Notes: generated by a model from the sequence alone, not told the origin. 64,000 nucleotides of DNA from RGIG9379 sp031553005 (GCA_031553005.1 JAVBMA010000031.1:69030-133029); one strand, 5' to 3'; counted from the stretch's first letter, positions 54,572 through 63,552 are shown. Numbers and translations are program-made.

Positions 54572-54710
54572 TATTATCAATGCCGAAGGTATTGTATATT
54601 TATATAAAAAGATGATAATGCAATTTGTTCGACTCCTTGAGGAGTCGAATGTAAAGAATATTGATCATTTTTTATAAATATGTAAATCCTTCCGATTTAA
54701 TTGAAAACTA
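54572..54710. repeat. REP-like element, copy B (solitary)
   Basis: It repeats the three-hairpin layout of copy A (11313-11450), including the perfect CGACTCCT/AGGAGTCG hairpin (54630-54647) and the shared flanks CAATGCCG and ATTTAATT, but has no transposase gene beside it. Confidence 0.85.
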
Positions 54711-54756
54711 ATTTTTTTTATGTGCGATTTTATTCTGAAATCACATTATATAAAGA

Positions 54757-54796
54757 AGAAACCCATTCATAAATTCAAATTTATGAATGGGTTTCT
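54757..54796 (-). terminator. Intrinsic terminator after argF'
   Basis: A 19-bp perfect stem (54757-54775 with 54778-54796, AAACCCATTCAT/ATGAATGGGTTT core) lies 18 bases past the argF' stop. The T-run is better on the plus strand, so it may work in either direction. Confidence 0.75.
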
Positions 54797-54814
54797 TTTA
54801 TAAATAAAATAATG

Positions 54815-55768
54815 TTAGAGACTTTCCAACATCCGTTTAAGTACTGTCTGTGCTGAAATTTCACGGTTTGCCGCTTCCGGAATAACAATAGAACGCGGGC
54901 TTTCGATTACATCATCGGTTACGATCATATTGCGTCTTACAGGGAGGCAGTGCATAAAGAAAGCATTATCCGTTAATGCCATTTTCTCTGTACTGACAGT
55001 CCAATCCATGTCTTTGCTTATTATCTGTCCATAGTTGGGATCCCGGTAAGCCGACCAGTTTTTAGCATACACGAAATCAGCTCCTTCGAGCGCCTTGTTC
55101 TGGTCATATTCTACTTTTGCACCACGCACGAATTTTTCGTCCAGTTCATATCCTTTCGGATGGGTGATTACGAAGTCGACATCGGCATCGTTCATAAAGT
55201 CGGCAAATGAGTTAGGAACCGCCTGCGGCAATGCCCTCGGGTGAGGAGCCCATGTCAGCACCACTTTCGGGCGAGGTTTTGTTTTGTACTCTTCAATCGT
55301 AATAAGGTCGGCAAAAGCCTGTAGAGGATGCGCCGTAGCCGATTCCATGCTGAATACAGGTTTGCCCGAGTATTTAATAAACTGGTTCAGTATTGTTTCC
55401 TCGTAGTCGAATTTTTTGTCAACCAGACCTGCAAAAGAGCGGACTCCGATTATGTCACAATACGAACCCATTACCGGAATAGCTTCCAACAAGTGCTCCG
55501 ACTTATCGCCATCCATTATTACTCCCCGTTCGGTTTCCAACTTCCAAGCGCCTTGGTTTACATCCAAAACCATCGTATTCATTCCGAGGTTCATTCCTGC
55601 TTTCTGAGTACTCAGGCGTGTTCTCAGGCTTGAATTGAAAAATACCATCAGAAGCGTTTTATTTTCCCCGGTCTTTTTGTAACCAAAACGGTTCTTTTTT
55701 ATTTCTAATGCTTCTTTTATTGCCTCATTCAGATTTCCGAGGTCTTTTACATTTGTATATGTTTTCAT
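54815..55768 (-). CDS. argF': N-succinyl/N-acetyl-L-ornithine carbamoyltransferase
   Basis: The 317-residue enzyme has the carbamoyl-phosphate loop FFNSSLRTRLST, the acylornithine-type loop LETERGVIMDGDKSEHLLEAIPVMG, HPLQAFADL and HCLPVRRN. It belongs to the acetyl/succinyl-ornithine branch of Bacteroidetes and Xanthomonas rather than classic OTCase. The residue known to decide acetyl versus succinyl (Glu in Xanthomonas, Pro in B. fragilis) is Ser90 here, which points to succinylornithine (inference from published swaps as I recall them). It uses the carbamoyl phosphate made by CarB. It is downstream of proB-proA. Confidence 0.9.
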   Translation of the reverse strand: MKTYTNVKDLGNLNEAIKEALEIKKNRFGYKKTGENKTLLMVFFNSSLRTRLSTQKAGMNLGMNTMVLDVNQGAWKLETERGVIMDGDKSEHLLEAIPVMGSYCDIIGVRSFAGLVDKKFDYEETILNQFIKYSGKPVFSMESATAHPLQAFADLITIEEYKTKPRPKVVLTWAPHPRALPQAVPNSFADFMNDADVDFVITHPKGYELDEKFVRGAKVEYDQNKALEGADFVYAKNWSAYRDPNYGQIISKDMDWTVSTEKMALTDNAFFMHCLPVRRNMIVTDDVIESPRSIVIPEAANREISAQTVLKRMLESL

Positions 55769-55832
55769 ATAAGTGAAGAATGAAGAATGAATAATGAAGA
55801 ATTTGATATTCTTGCCTTCATCTTAATTATTT

Positions 55833-56213
55833 TTATTTTGTATTATTTTGTTTTGATGTTTTTATTGAGGACACTAATAATGCAATTAATTCATCACAAT
55901 CTATTATTAAACTCTCAAATATTTTATTATCAATCAATTCTGTATCTTTTAATAAATTCAACCAAAAATCCGTTTCGTTTGCTTCTTTCAGAGAAATTGT
56001 CAATTTACTAATGAAATCAGGTTTGCTTTGCGCAAACTCAGATTCCCTAATCAATGCACCAACAGAGGTTCCACTTCGTAAAATTTGATTACTTATAACA
56101 AATTCTTTTCTTTCTGTCTGAAGATATCTTGCCAATTTTACTATTCGAATCGCAAATTTATAGCTTTTTTCATGCAGAGGAGAATTTTCTCTATTTCGTT
56201 TTTTTCTTTCCAT
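55833..56213 (-). CDS. Four-helix bundle protein (23S rRNA IVS type)
   Basis: Started at the ATG at 56213 the protein has about 126 residues, all helical: SYKFAIRIVKLARYLQTE, LRSGTSVGALIRESEFAQSK, LTISLKEANETDFWLNLL. This is the S23 family often found in 23S rRNA intervening sequences and also free-standing. The function is unknown. It sits between proA and argF' and is bracketed by inverted GAAGAATGAAGAA-type tracts (55773-55803 and 56213-56230), which suggests insertion of a cassette into the operon. Confidence 0.85.
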   Translation of the reverse strand: MERKKRNRENSPLHEKSYKFAIRIVKLARYLQTERKEFVISNQILRSGTSVGALIRESEFAQSKPDFISKLTISLKEANETDFWLNLLKDTELIDNKIFESLIIDCDELIALLVSSIKTSKQNNTK

Positions 56214-56228
56214 ATTCTTCACTCTTCA

Positions 56229-57476
56229 TTATCCTCTCGTTTGTCCCTCCCCTACAATAATCCATTTATAACTGGTTAGTTCTTCCAGTCCCATTGGGCC
56301 GCGGGCATGTAATTTTTGAGTGGAAATGCCGATTTCAGCGCCTAATCCGAATTGTGCACCGTCGGTAAATGCCGTTGAGGCATTGCTGTAAACGCATGCC
56401 GCATCAACCATTGCATTGAATATGGCTATTTGGTTGCCATTCTCGGTGATTATGGCTTCACTATGCTTTGAACTGTGTCGGGTGATGTGTCCGATTGCTT
56501 CGTGTATGTCCGAAACTGTTTTGATAGCCATCTTGTAATCCTGAAATTCGGTTCCGAAACTATCTTCGGTGGCTTTTTGTAACAGATCAGCAGGATAATT
56601 TCCGTTCAATACGGAGTATGACTTTATGTCGGCATAGATCGTTACATTCTTTTCTGCCAGTTTTTTACAAATAAAAGGTAAGTCCAATAATCTTTTTTCA
56701 TTGATTATCACGCAATCCAATGCATTACAAACGCTTACCCGTCGGGTTTTAGCATTGAAAATAATATTGGCTCCTTTTTCTTTATCCCCGAATTCATCGA
56801 AGTAAGTATGACATATTCCTGCCCCGGTTTCGATTACCGGGATTTTGGCGTTTTCTCGCACAAAATTGATTAATCCGGCGCTTCCCCGAGGAATAATCAC
56901 ATCTACGTATCCAACGGCATTTAACAAGGCTCCGGTGGCTTCCCTTCCCGCAGGAAGTAAAGCGGCAATATTGGTGTTTATTTGAAATTTCTTCAATACC
57001 GAATGGATTACCTGCATAATTGCCATATTCGAACTGTGAGCATCCGTACCGCCTTTCAATACGCAGGCATTACCCGATTTCAAGCAAAGGGAAAATACAT
57101 CGAAAGTAACATTCGGGCGTGCTTCGTAAATAATACCGATTACTCCGAACGGAACGCTTACCTTGGATATCTTCAATCCGTTAGGACGTACCGTTTCCAT
57201 TAAAAGCCGTCCCAGTGGAGACGGCAGTTTTGATACGTTACGAATATCATTGGCAATATCCAACAGGCGCTCTTTGCTCAATAGCAATCGGTCATACATC
57301 GGATTGTTTTTATCCATTTTATCGAGGTCTTTCCGGTTTTCGGATAAGATATAACCGGATTGCGCTTCCGTTTCGTCAGCTAAAGCAAGGAGAATCTCAT
57401 TTATTTTTTCGTCATTCACCAGATTGAGTGAACGGGAGGCTTCTCTTACTGTTTCGAATATATTTTTATAGTCCAT
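56229..57476 (-). CDS. proA: Glutamate-5-semialdehyde dehydrogenase
   Basis: The 415-residue enzyme matches ProA: VPFGVIGIIYEARPNVT, CVLKGGTDAHSSN, VIIPRGSAGLINFV, ETGAGICHTYFDEF, the catalytic Cys in RRVSVCNALDCVI, and the C-terminal LHARGPMGLEELTSYKWI. It reduces glutamyl-5-phosphate to the semialdehyde, the second step of proline synthesis. proB precedes it by 45 bases and proC is 3.7 kb upstream on the same strand. Confidence 0.97.
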   Translation of the reverse strand: MDYKNIFETVREASRSLNLVNDEKINEILLALADETEAQSGYILSENRKDLDKMDKNNPMYDRLLLSKERLLDIANDIRNVSKLPSPLGRLLMETVRPNGLKISKVSVPFGVIGIIYEARPNVTFDVFSLCLKSGNACVLKGGTDAHSSNMAIMQVIHSVLKKFQINTNIAALLPAGREATGALLNAVGYVDVIIPRGSAGLINFVRENAKIPVIETGAGICHTYFDEFGDKEKGANIIFNAKTRRVSVCNALDCVIINEKRLLDLPFICKKLAEKNVTIYADIKSYSVLNGNYPADLLQKATEDSFGTEFQDYKMAIKTVSDIHEAIGHITRHSSKHSEAIITENGNQIAIFNAMVDAACVYSNASTAFTDGAQFGLGAEIGISTQKLHARGPMGLEELTSYKWIIVGEGQTRG

Positions 57477-57521
57477 GACAATTAAATGAAGAGTGAAGAA
57501 TTAAGAGTGACAATAATATTA

Positions 57522-58601
57522 TTAGTTGATGAAAAGGTAATCATAGTGAATGATTGGTTTTTTGCCTTTTTCCCCGATTAAACGGCGGGCATCGTCGCTG
57601 CTATATTGCGTTTTACCGATTGCTATCTGCACTCCTTTTTCATCAAAAACCTTGACAATATCATTTTTTTCAAAATCACCTTTAATACCGGTTACTCCTA
57701 CTAGTAGTATGGAGCTCGCAGTATCTCCGAACAAAGCTTCGCGGGCACAAGCATTGATATGAATCTCTCCTTTGGCAAATCCGTCGCTGTGGGCAATCCA
57801 TTTCTTTACGCTTGAGGTGCTTTCCGCCGGAAGGAAGCGGGTACAAACGGTCTCTTCTCTTTTTGTCAATAAATCGAGCAGGATATTATCTTTTTTCCCG
57901 TTGGCAATAATAACCTCGATACCCTCGTCGGCAACTTTTCCGGCAATATTGGTTTTGGTCTGCATCCCTCCGCGTCCGAATGAGGACTTGGATGTTTGAA
58001 TATAGGCGGATAAATCCCTTTTCCCCGGAAATACTTCACGGATAACCGAGGCATCGGGATCATTTGGATTTCCGTTGTAAATTCCGTCGATATTGCTTAA
58101 TATGATTAATGCTTCCGCATCCATCATTGTTGCAACCAAGCCGGATAACTCGTCATTATCGGTAAACATAAGTTCGGTGACAGATATCGTGTCATTTTCG
58201 TTTACGATAGGGATAACGCCATGGTCTATCATTACCTGCATGCAGTTTCGCTGGTTCAGGTAATGTCCGCGTGTGCCGAGGCTCTCCTTGGTTGTAAGAA
58301 CCTGTCCGCAGGTAATATTGTAATCCCTGAAAAGCATATAATAACGGTTTATCAGCTTTACCTGTCCGATTGCAGAAAAAAGCTGCCGGGCAGATACCGC
58401 ATCCAACTTGTCTGCCAATACTTTGGATCTTCCTGCTGCGACTGCACCGGAGGAGATAATGATGATTTCCACCCCTTTTTTATATAATTCGGCGATTTGA
58501 TTGACCAACTCCGACATACGGGTGAAATCAAGGGATCCATCCTTCTTTGTCAGGACATTGCTCCCAATTTTAATCGCTATTCTTTTGAAATTACTTTCCA
58601 T
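57522..58601 (-). CDS. proB: Glutamate 5-kinase
   Basis: The 359-residue protein has the amino-acid kinase domain (KIGSNVLTKKDGSLD, IIISSGAVAAGRSKV, PIVNENDTIS, SNIDGIYNGNP, SSFGRGGMQTKTNIAGKVADEG) and a C-terminal PUA domain (about 275-359). It phosphorylates glutamate to start proline synthesis. A G-rich dispersed repeat lies just upstream (58610-58678). Confidence 0.97.
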   Translation of the reverse strand: MESNFKRIAIKIGSNVLTKKDGSLDFTRMSELVNQIAELYKKGVEIIIISSGAVAAGRSKVLADKLDAVSARQLFSAIGQVKLINRYYMLFRDYNITCGQVLTTKESLGTRGHYLNQRNCMQVMIDHGVIPIVNENDTISVTELMFTDNDELSGLVATMMDAEALIILSNIDGIYNGNPNDPDASVIREVFPGKRDLSAYIQTSKSSFGRGGMQTKTNIAGKVADEGIEVIIANGKKDNILLDLLTKREETVCTRFLPAESTSSVKKWIAHSDGFAKGEIHINACAREALFGDTASSILLVGVTGIKGDFEKNDIVKVFDEKGVQIAIGKTQYSSDDARRLIGEKGKKPIIHYDYLFIN

Positions 58602-58609
58602 AAATTAAA

Positions 58610-58678
58610 GCCTCTCTTCCCACCCCTCTCCACAAGGAGAGGGGAGTAGAGCGTATTTCGTTATTTATTCAATTATCA
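58610..58678. repeat. G-rich dispersed repeat, copy 2, before proB
   Basis: CCCCTCTCCACAAGGAGAGGGG is here as a hairpin (split at CACAAG), followed by AGTAGAGCGTATTT and TTCAATTATCA, as in the copy at 43901-43980. Both copies begin about 10-15 bases upstream of a minus-strand start codon. Confidence 0.8.
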
Positions 58679-58780
58679 TCTAACACCCTAAGGGATTCCG
58701 TTACCTTACACCTGACGGACTCTTACCAGCCACATCTGAAAGTTTTTTCATTTTCACTTTTCAACTTTCACTTTTCAACC

Positions 58781-60430
58781 TTATTGTTTCCCTCTGATTT
58801 CTACCCGTCTGATTTTTCCGCTGATTGTTTTTGGAAGCTCATCCACAAACTCAACGACGCGGGGATATTTATAAGGAGCTGTAGTATGCTTTACATGATC
58901 TTGTATCTCTTTTATCAGCTCTTCTCCGGCTTTTTCCTTATAATCTTTTGCCAATACGATAGTCGCTTTGATAACTTGTCCGCGCACTTCGTCGGGAACT
59001 CCCGTAATTGCACACTCTACTACTGCGGGGTGTGTCATCAGGGCGCTTTCCACTTCAAACGGCCCGATACGGTATCCCGAACTTTTGATTACGTCGTCCG
59101 TTCTGCCTACAAACCAATAGTAGCCGTCTTCGTCTCTCCACGCGATATCTCCCGTGTGGTATATATTGTCCGAATACACCTCTTTAGTCTTTTCCGGATC
59201 CCTGTAATACTCTTTGAAAAGCCCTACCGGTTTCCATCTGTCTGTCCGTAATACAATCTCGCCTTGTTCGCCATCTTCAGCCGAGCGTCCGTCTGCGGTA
59301 ACCAAGTCCATATCATAAGCCGGATTCGGGATACCCATAGAACCCGGTTTCGGCTCCATCCAAGGGAATGTGGCAATGGTCAGAGTTGTTTCCGTTTGCC
59401 CGAATCCTTCCATCAGTTTGATACCCGTTTCTTTAAGGAAAGATTCATATACGGCGGGATTCAAAGGTTCTCCTGCTATAGTACAATATTTCAGGGAAGA
59501 AAGGTCGTACTTATGAATATCTTCGCGTATCAGGAAGCGGAATATGGTAGGAGGTGCGCAAAAAGATGTGATTTTATATTTTTCGATCATACCAAGCATT
59601 TCTGCCGGTACAAACTTTTCATGATCATACACAAAAACTGCTGCTCCCGCAATCCACTGTCCGTAAAGCTTTCCCCAAGCCGCTTTTCCCCATCCCGTAT
59701 CGGCTACGGTAAGGTGTAAGCTATCCTCGTTCAGGTTGTGCCAATAACTTGCAGTTATAATATGCCCGAGCGGATAAGTAAAAGAGTGGGTTACCATTTT
59801 CGGATTACCCGTAGTGCCGGAAGTAAAATACATTAAGAAAAGATCGTCGTTTGAATTTACTTTTTCCGGCTTTACAAACGGTGCGGCATTTTCAATTCCT
59901 TTATGAAAATCCTCCCATCCTTGCGGAACTAAAGGACCGATAGATACGACCTTTTCTACCGAAGGAGATTCAGGCAGCGCATCGTTGATGTGGTTCAATA
60001 TAATTTCTTCGCCCACGGCAATAATTGCTTTGATATCCGCCGCATTTGTCCGGTAAACAATATCTTTTTTTGTCAGGAGATGGGTAGCGGGAATCGCTAT
60101 CGCTCCTATCTTGTGTAAGGCGATTATCGAGAACCAGAACTCATATCTTCTTTTCAGGATGAGCATCACCATGTCTCCTTTGCCTATCCCTAACGATTGG
60201 AAATAAGAAGCTGTTTTGTCCGTTTCGCGTTTAAGGTCGGCAAATGTAAAATCGATATGCTCTCCTTTGTCGTTAGTCCAGCACAATGCCCTTTTATTAG
60301 GAGCCTTTGCCGCCCATTCATCTATTACATCATATCCGAAATTAAAATTTTCAGGAACATTGATTTTAAAATTTTTCCTGAAATCTTCGAGTGATTCAAA
60401 ATTTACTTTTGATAAATATTTTTCGAGCAT
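58781..60430 (-). CDS. AMP-dependent acyl-CoA synthetase
   Basis: The 549-residue enzyme of the ANL superfamily has the AMP-binding P-loop MYFTSGTTGNPKMVTH, AGEPLNPAVYESF, GFGQTETTLTIATF, HTGDIAWRDEDGYYWFVGR, and the C-terminal lysine motif PKTISGKIRRVEIR. It would activate a carboxylic acid (acetate to medium chain) to its CoA thioester. The closest similarity I recall is to medium-chain/acetyl-type synthetases of Bacteroidales, commonly placed beside the XRE-cupin regulator as here. Confidence 0.9.
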   Translation of the reverse strand: MLEKYLSKVNFESLEDFRKNFKINVPENFNFGYDVIDEWAAKAPNKRALCWTNDKGEHIDFTFADLKRETDKTASYFQSLGIGKGDMVMLILKRRYEFWFSIIALHKIGAIAIPATHLLTKKDIVYRTNAADIKAIIAVGEEIILNHINDALPESPSVEKVVSIGPLVPQGWEDFHKGIENAAPFVKPEKVNSNDDLFLMYFTSGTTGNPKMVTHSFTYPLGHIITASYWHNLNEDSLHLTVADTGWGKAAWGKLYGQWIAGAAVFVYDHEKFVPAEMLGMIEKYKITSFCAPPTIFRFLIREDIHKYDLSSLKYCTIAGEPLNPAVYESFLKETGIKLMEGFGQTETTLTIATFPWMEPKPGSMGIPNPAYDMDLVTADGRSAEDGEQGEIVLRTDRWKPVGLFKEYYRDPEKTKEVYSDNIYHTGDIAWRDEDGYYWFVGRTDDVIKSSGYRIGPFEVESALMTHPAVVECAITGVPDEVRGQVIKATIVLAKDYKEKAGEELIKEIQDHVKHTTAPYKYPRVVEFVDELPKTISGKIRRVEIRGKQ

Positions 60431-60566
60431 TGTTGTTTTTGAGAAAAGTTTTCCGGTTTCCCGAAAGAGAGGCCGGAGGATTATTTGATAATTTTTGTTT
60501 GTTAAAAAGTTGAGAGTAGTCCGGGAAAAACCGTTTTTGCAATTTTGTATCGGATCTTCCTGTTCC

Positions 60567-61115
60567 TTAAATTATTATTGCAAGGAATTTTACGGTTTTT
60601 CCGTCCAATGCTTTCATTCCGTGAGGGAGATTGGAATCGAAATAGATACTGTCTCCTTCTTCCAATATTTGCTCTTTTCCGTTCATGTTGAATAACATGC
60701 GACCTTCAATAACCATATTGAATTCTTGTCCGGGATGTGAGTTTTGGTGAATAGGATTTTCATTTGGCTCTACCGTCACAATAAAAGGATCTGCTTTACG
60801 CCCTTTGAATCCCGCAGCCAACGACTGATATTTGTACGCCTTCGTGCGTTCCATGGCAGTTCCTTGCCCTTTACGGGTCAAGTAATATGTTTGCATGTGC
60901 GGGTCTTCGCCGAATAATAATGAAGTTAATTCCACTCCATATTTGTGCGCGATGCAATGTAAAATACTGACAGGAATATCTTTATTGCCACTTTCATAAG
61001 CAATATACTCTTCCGGTTGGATTCCGCAAACCGAAGCCATCTCTTTTTCCGAAAGATCCAGCGCATCGCGCAGGCCCCTCAGCCTTTCAGCTATTTGTTT
61101 TATTTGTTCGTTCAT
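60567..61115 (-). CDS. XRE-family regulator with C-terminal cupin
   Basis: The 182-residue protein has a helix-turn-helix of the XRE type (about 5-62, LDLSEKEMASVCGIQPEEYIAYE) and a cupin sensor domain (about 110-182, SHPGQEFNMVIEGRMLF and FDSNLPHGMKAL). Such proteins repress or activate metabolic genes in response to a small ligand. It lies directly upstream of the acyl-CoA synthetase and downstream of proC, so it is a good candidate regulator of the synthetase. Confidence 0.9.
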   Translation of the reverse strand: MNEQIKQIAERLRGLRDALDLSEKEMASVCGIQPEEYIAYESGNKDIPVSILHCIAHKYGVELTSLLFGEDPHMQTYYLTRKGQGTAMERTKAYKYQSLAAGFKGRKADPFIVTVEPNENPIHQNSHPGQEFNMVIEGRMLFNMNGKEQILEEGDSIYFDSNLPHGMKALDGKTVKFLAIII

Positions 61116-61126
61116 AGATATATATT

Positions 61127-61210
61127 TTAGTGGACAAGTAGACGAGTAAACGAGAACTTGACGATTATTCTTTACTCGCCTATTCTTTTACTTGTTCACT
61201 TGTCTACTTA
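61127..61210. repeat. Iterated ACAAGTAGACGAG words, inverted
   Basis: The words ACAAGTAGACGAGTAAACGAG on the left are mirrored on the right by TTACTCG ... CTTGTTCACTTGTCTACTT. The stretch can fold on itself. It fills the proC-XRE gap and ends beside the proC stop. Confidence 0.75.
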
Positions 61211-61214
61211 AAAT

Positions 61215-61994
61215 TTACTTATTCGCTTTAATCCCTTTGATTACAGCATTTGAAAAGCCATATTCTTCCATTACGTTTAACCCTTTGATTGTCCATCCGC
61301 CGGGAGTTGTCACTTTGTCAATCTCGCTTTCCGGATTGGATTGGTTTTGTAAAACAAGCTGGGCTGCACCAATCATTGTTTGGGCAATCACTTCCTGTGC
61401 TACGTCGGGACGTATTCCTAATTCCACAGCACCTTGAGTTGCTGCGCGGATAAAACGTAATGCATAAGCTATCCCGCATGAAGAAACAGAAGTGAAAGCA
61501 GCCATTGTGCTTTCGGAAACTAACATTGCTTTTCCTAATTTCCCGAAAATCGTCAGTACTCCTTCTTCCTGCTCTTTTGTTGCATTCAACGATGATATGA
61601 ATGTCATGCTTTCGCGTATTGAAATAGCCGTGTTGGGCAGTACGTGAAAGAGGGTAAAATCATCGCCCACCTTGTTGGCGATGGTACGCAGATCAACGCC
61701 GGCGGCTATTGAAATAATAGCATGTTGAACGGTATTCAACGATGGTTTCAGCAAGGAAATCACATCGTCGATTAACCACGGTTTAACTGCCAGTAAAACA
61801 TAATTCACATGTTGTATTGCCTTCCGGTTGTCTGTTGTGGTGAATATATTTTTGTCAATCTCTTTTATGCTATTCAGATTCTCTTGGTTGACATCCGACA
61901 CAAACAGATCGCCAGCGCTGCATAATCCGCTTTCGTATAATCCGCGAACAATAGCTTTGCCCATATTCCCGGCTCCGATGATTGCTATTTTCAT
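61215..61994 (-). CDS. proC: Pyrroline-5-carboxylate reductase
   Basis: The 259-residue enzyme has the Rossmann start IAIIGAGNMGKAIVRGL, VLLAVKPWLI, HVLPNTAISIRESMTF, the AAFTSVSSCGIAYALRFI region and the C-terminal VTTPGGWTIKGLNVMEE. It makes the last step of proline synthesis in the cytoplasm. A -7-like box TAACTTTG (62173-62166) lies 172 bases upstream, implying a long leader if it is used. Confidence 0.96.
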   Translation of the reverse strand: MKIAIIGAGNMGKAIVRGLYESGLCSAGDLFVSDVNQENLNSIKEIDKNIFTTTDNRKAIQHVNYVLLAVKPWLIDDVISLLKPSLNTVQHAIISIAAGVDLRTIANKVGDDFTLFHVLPNTAISIRESMTFISSLNATKEQEEGVLTIFGKLGKAMLVSESTMAAFTSVSSCGIAYALRFIRAATQGAVELGIRPDVAQEVIAQTMIGAAQLVLQNQSNPESEIDKVTTPGGWTIKGLNVMEEYGFSNAVIKGIKANK

Positions 61995-62165
61995 AAATAA
62001 TAAAATTTTAAATACAAAGGCATGAAGATACGAAAAATATCATGAAGGCTTGCCTTTCTCCGTATTCATTTTCAGACGCTTTGTTTAATCTATAATTAAT
62101 ATTTTACGTTAAACAAATAAGTTGATTCACTTTAGATATAACAATTGGAATCAAGTTATTCTTTG

Positions 62166-62173
62166 CAAAGTTA
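62166..62173 (-). promoter_or_regulatory. Possible -7 box for proC
   Basis: TAACTTTG on the minus strand fits TAnnTTTG but is 172 bases from the start and has no -33 partner. Confidence 0.3.
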
Positions 62174-62220
62174 ATTTTTTCTTTTTTAAGAAGATATATA
62201 GAGAATAAAAGATTCTCGGT

Positions 62221-62251
62221 AACCTGTTAAGTTTTTAAAACTTAACAGGTT
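62221..62251. repeat. Perfect palindrome at the transporter 3' end
   Basis: AACCTGTTAAGTTTT and AAAACTTAACAGGTT face each other around one base. It ends one base before the stop codon of the minus-strand transporter gene, but the T-run lies on the plus-strand side, so it is not a classic terminator for that gene. Confidence 0.85.
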
Positions 62252-62252
62252 T

Positions 62253-63161
62253 TTATCCGGTGGATTGATCCTTCCGGTGTTTCCATAACTGATATGAGTT
62301 TATCAGATTTTGCCACACAATATAAGATGCAGGGGCAATAGCTACGACCGGGTTGAAAAAAACATGTGCCATCCAGATGGCGAGGATAGTGTTTTTTTGT
62401 CCGAGTCCCTGTCCTCCGGCAACTTTGTTGTTATATTTACGTCCCAAATACCATCCTATTGCAAACTGGACAATACAAACAACGGCAGCTCCCAGGGCAA
62501 GTACTGCCGCTGCCGAATACATTTCTTTGTCCATATTTATCAAATCGTTTGTAGTTTTTGCCATCAAAATAGCCAATGCGATTACCCAAAGCCAAAAAGA
62601 GAATATCTGTTTGCTTTGTAACTGGTAGTGAATTTTAGGAGTGAGCTTTTTCATTAAAATAGCGAGTATAAACGGCCCGAGCAATAATGGTATAACCTTT
62701 ATACATATAGTCATAAATGCTTCTATAAAAGACAATTCTCCTGTTGCTCCATGTGCTCCCAAAAGCGAGAGGACAACGGGAGCCAAGAAGGCAATGGACA
62801 AATTGGACACTATACTGTAAGTGGCAAGGGTGGCTATGCTTCCACCCAGCAATGCGGCAAAAACGGGTGCGGATGTAGCCGTAGGAGCCAGGATACAAAG
62901 CATGCATCCGTATGCCAAATCCTCATTGAAAGGAACCAGAAGGAAATAGATTAACAGACAGCCGAAAACCTGAACCCCGGCTAACCAGAGATGAAGAGGT
63001 TGCAGCCTCAATTGCCGTGGAGAAATACGGCAATAGGTGATTAACAACATGAGGAAAAGGAGATATTTTGTTACCGGAGCCATCCATGCAAAGAAGGAGT
63101 GGAAAATAATTCCGGTCAGCATGGAGATAAAAAGTGCATTTGCTTTAAGAAACTTCAACAT
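62253..63161 (-). CDS. BASS-type (bile acid:sodium symporter family) transporter
   Basis: The 302-residue inner-membrane protein has nine or ten helices and the features of bacterial BASS-like carriers: LCILAPTATSAPVFAALLGGS near the middle and GQGLGQKNTILAIWMAHVFFNP in the second half. The duplicated fold and the conserved acidic/asparagine positions suggest sodium-coupled organic-anion uptake; the substrate is unknown. It is the first gene of its strand block and the repeat-rich region lies upstream. Confidence 0.8.
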   Translation of the reverse strand: MLKFLKANALFISMLTGIIFHSFFAWMAPVTKYLLFLMLLITYCRISPRQLRLQPLHLWLAGVQVFGCLLIYFLLVPFNEDLAYGCMLCILAPTATSAPVFAALLGGSIATLATYSIVSNLSIAFLAPVVLSLLGAHGATGELSFIEAFMTICIKVIPLLLGPFILAILMKKLTPKIHYQLQSKQIFSFWLWVIALAILMAKTTNDLINMDKEMYSAAAVLALGAAVVCIVQFAIGWYLGRKYNNKVAGGQGLGQKNTILAIWMAHVFFNPVVAIAPASYIVWQNLINSYQLWKHRKDQSTG

Positions 63162-63552
63162 AAGAAAGTTCTAAAAAATTTATACAAAGTAACGGGTTAT
63201 TTGTCGGAAATGGTATACGATAGGAGGTTATTTTTAGGTGAAAGGTGAAAATTGAAAAGTGAAAGTTGGGAGCATTTCCGGTTGAAAAGGGTATTGGGCA
63301 ATACCTCACTTCACTACGTTTTGTTCGGAATGTCCCTCTGATTTAGGGGCTATATTCGGAGCGCGACTTGGAGTTAGGAGAGTTCGGAAGATTTTTATAG
63401 GTTAATTTTATTAAGAAAGAAATCCTCTTTTTCATCAATAATTCAAGAAAAAATTACAGAACAAAACAGATCCATTTGTTCACAAACCATGCTCTTTTTT
63501 ATGACGATTGTTAGTAAAATAAATAATTCCTATCCGAAAAAATATTCCCAAC

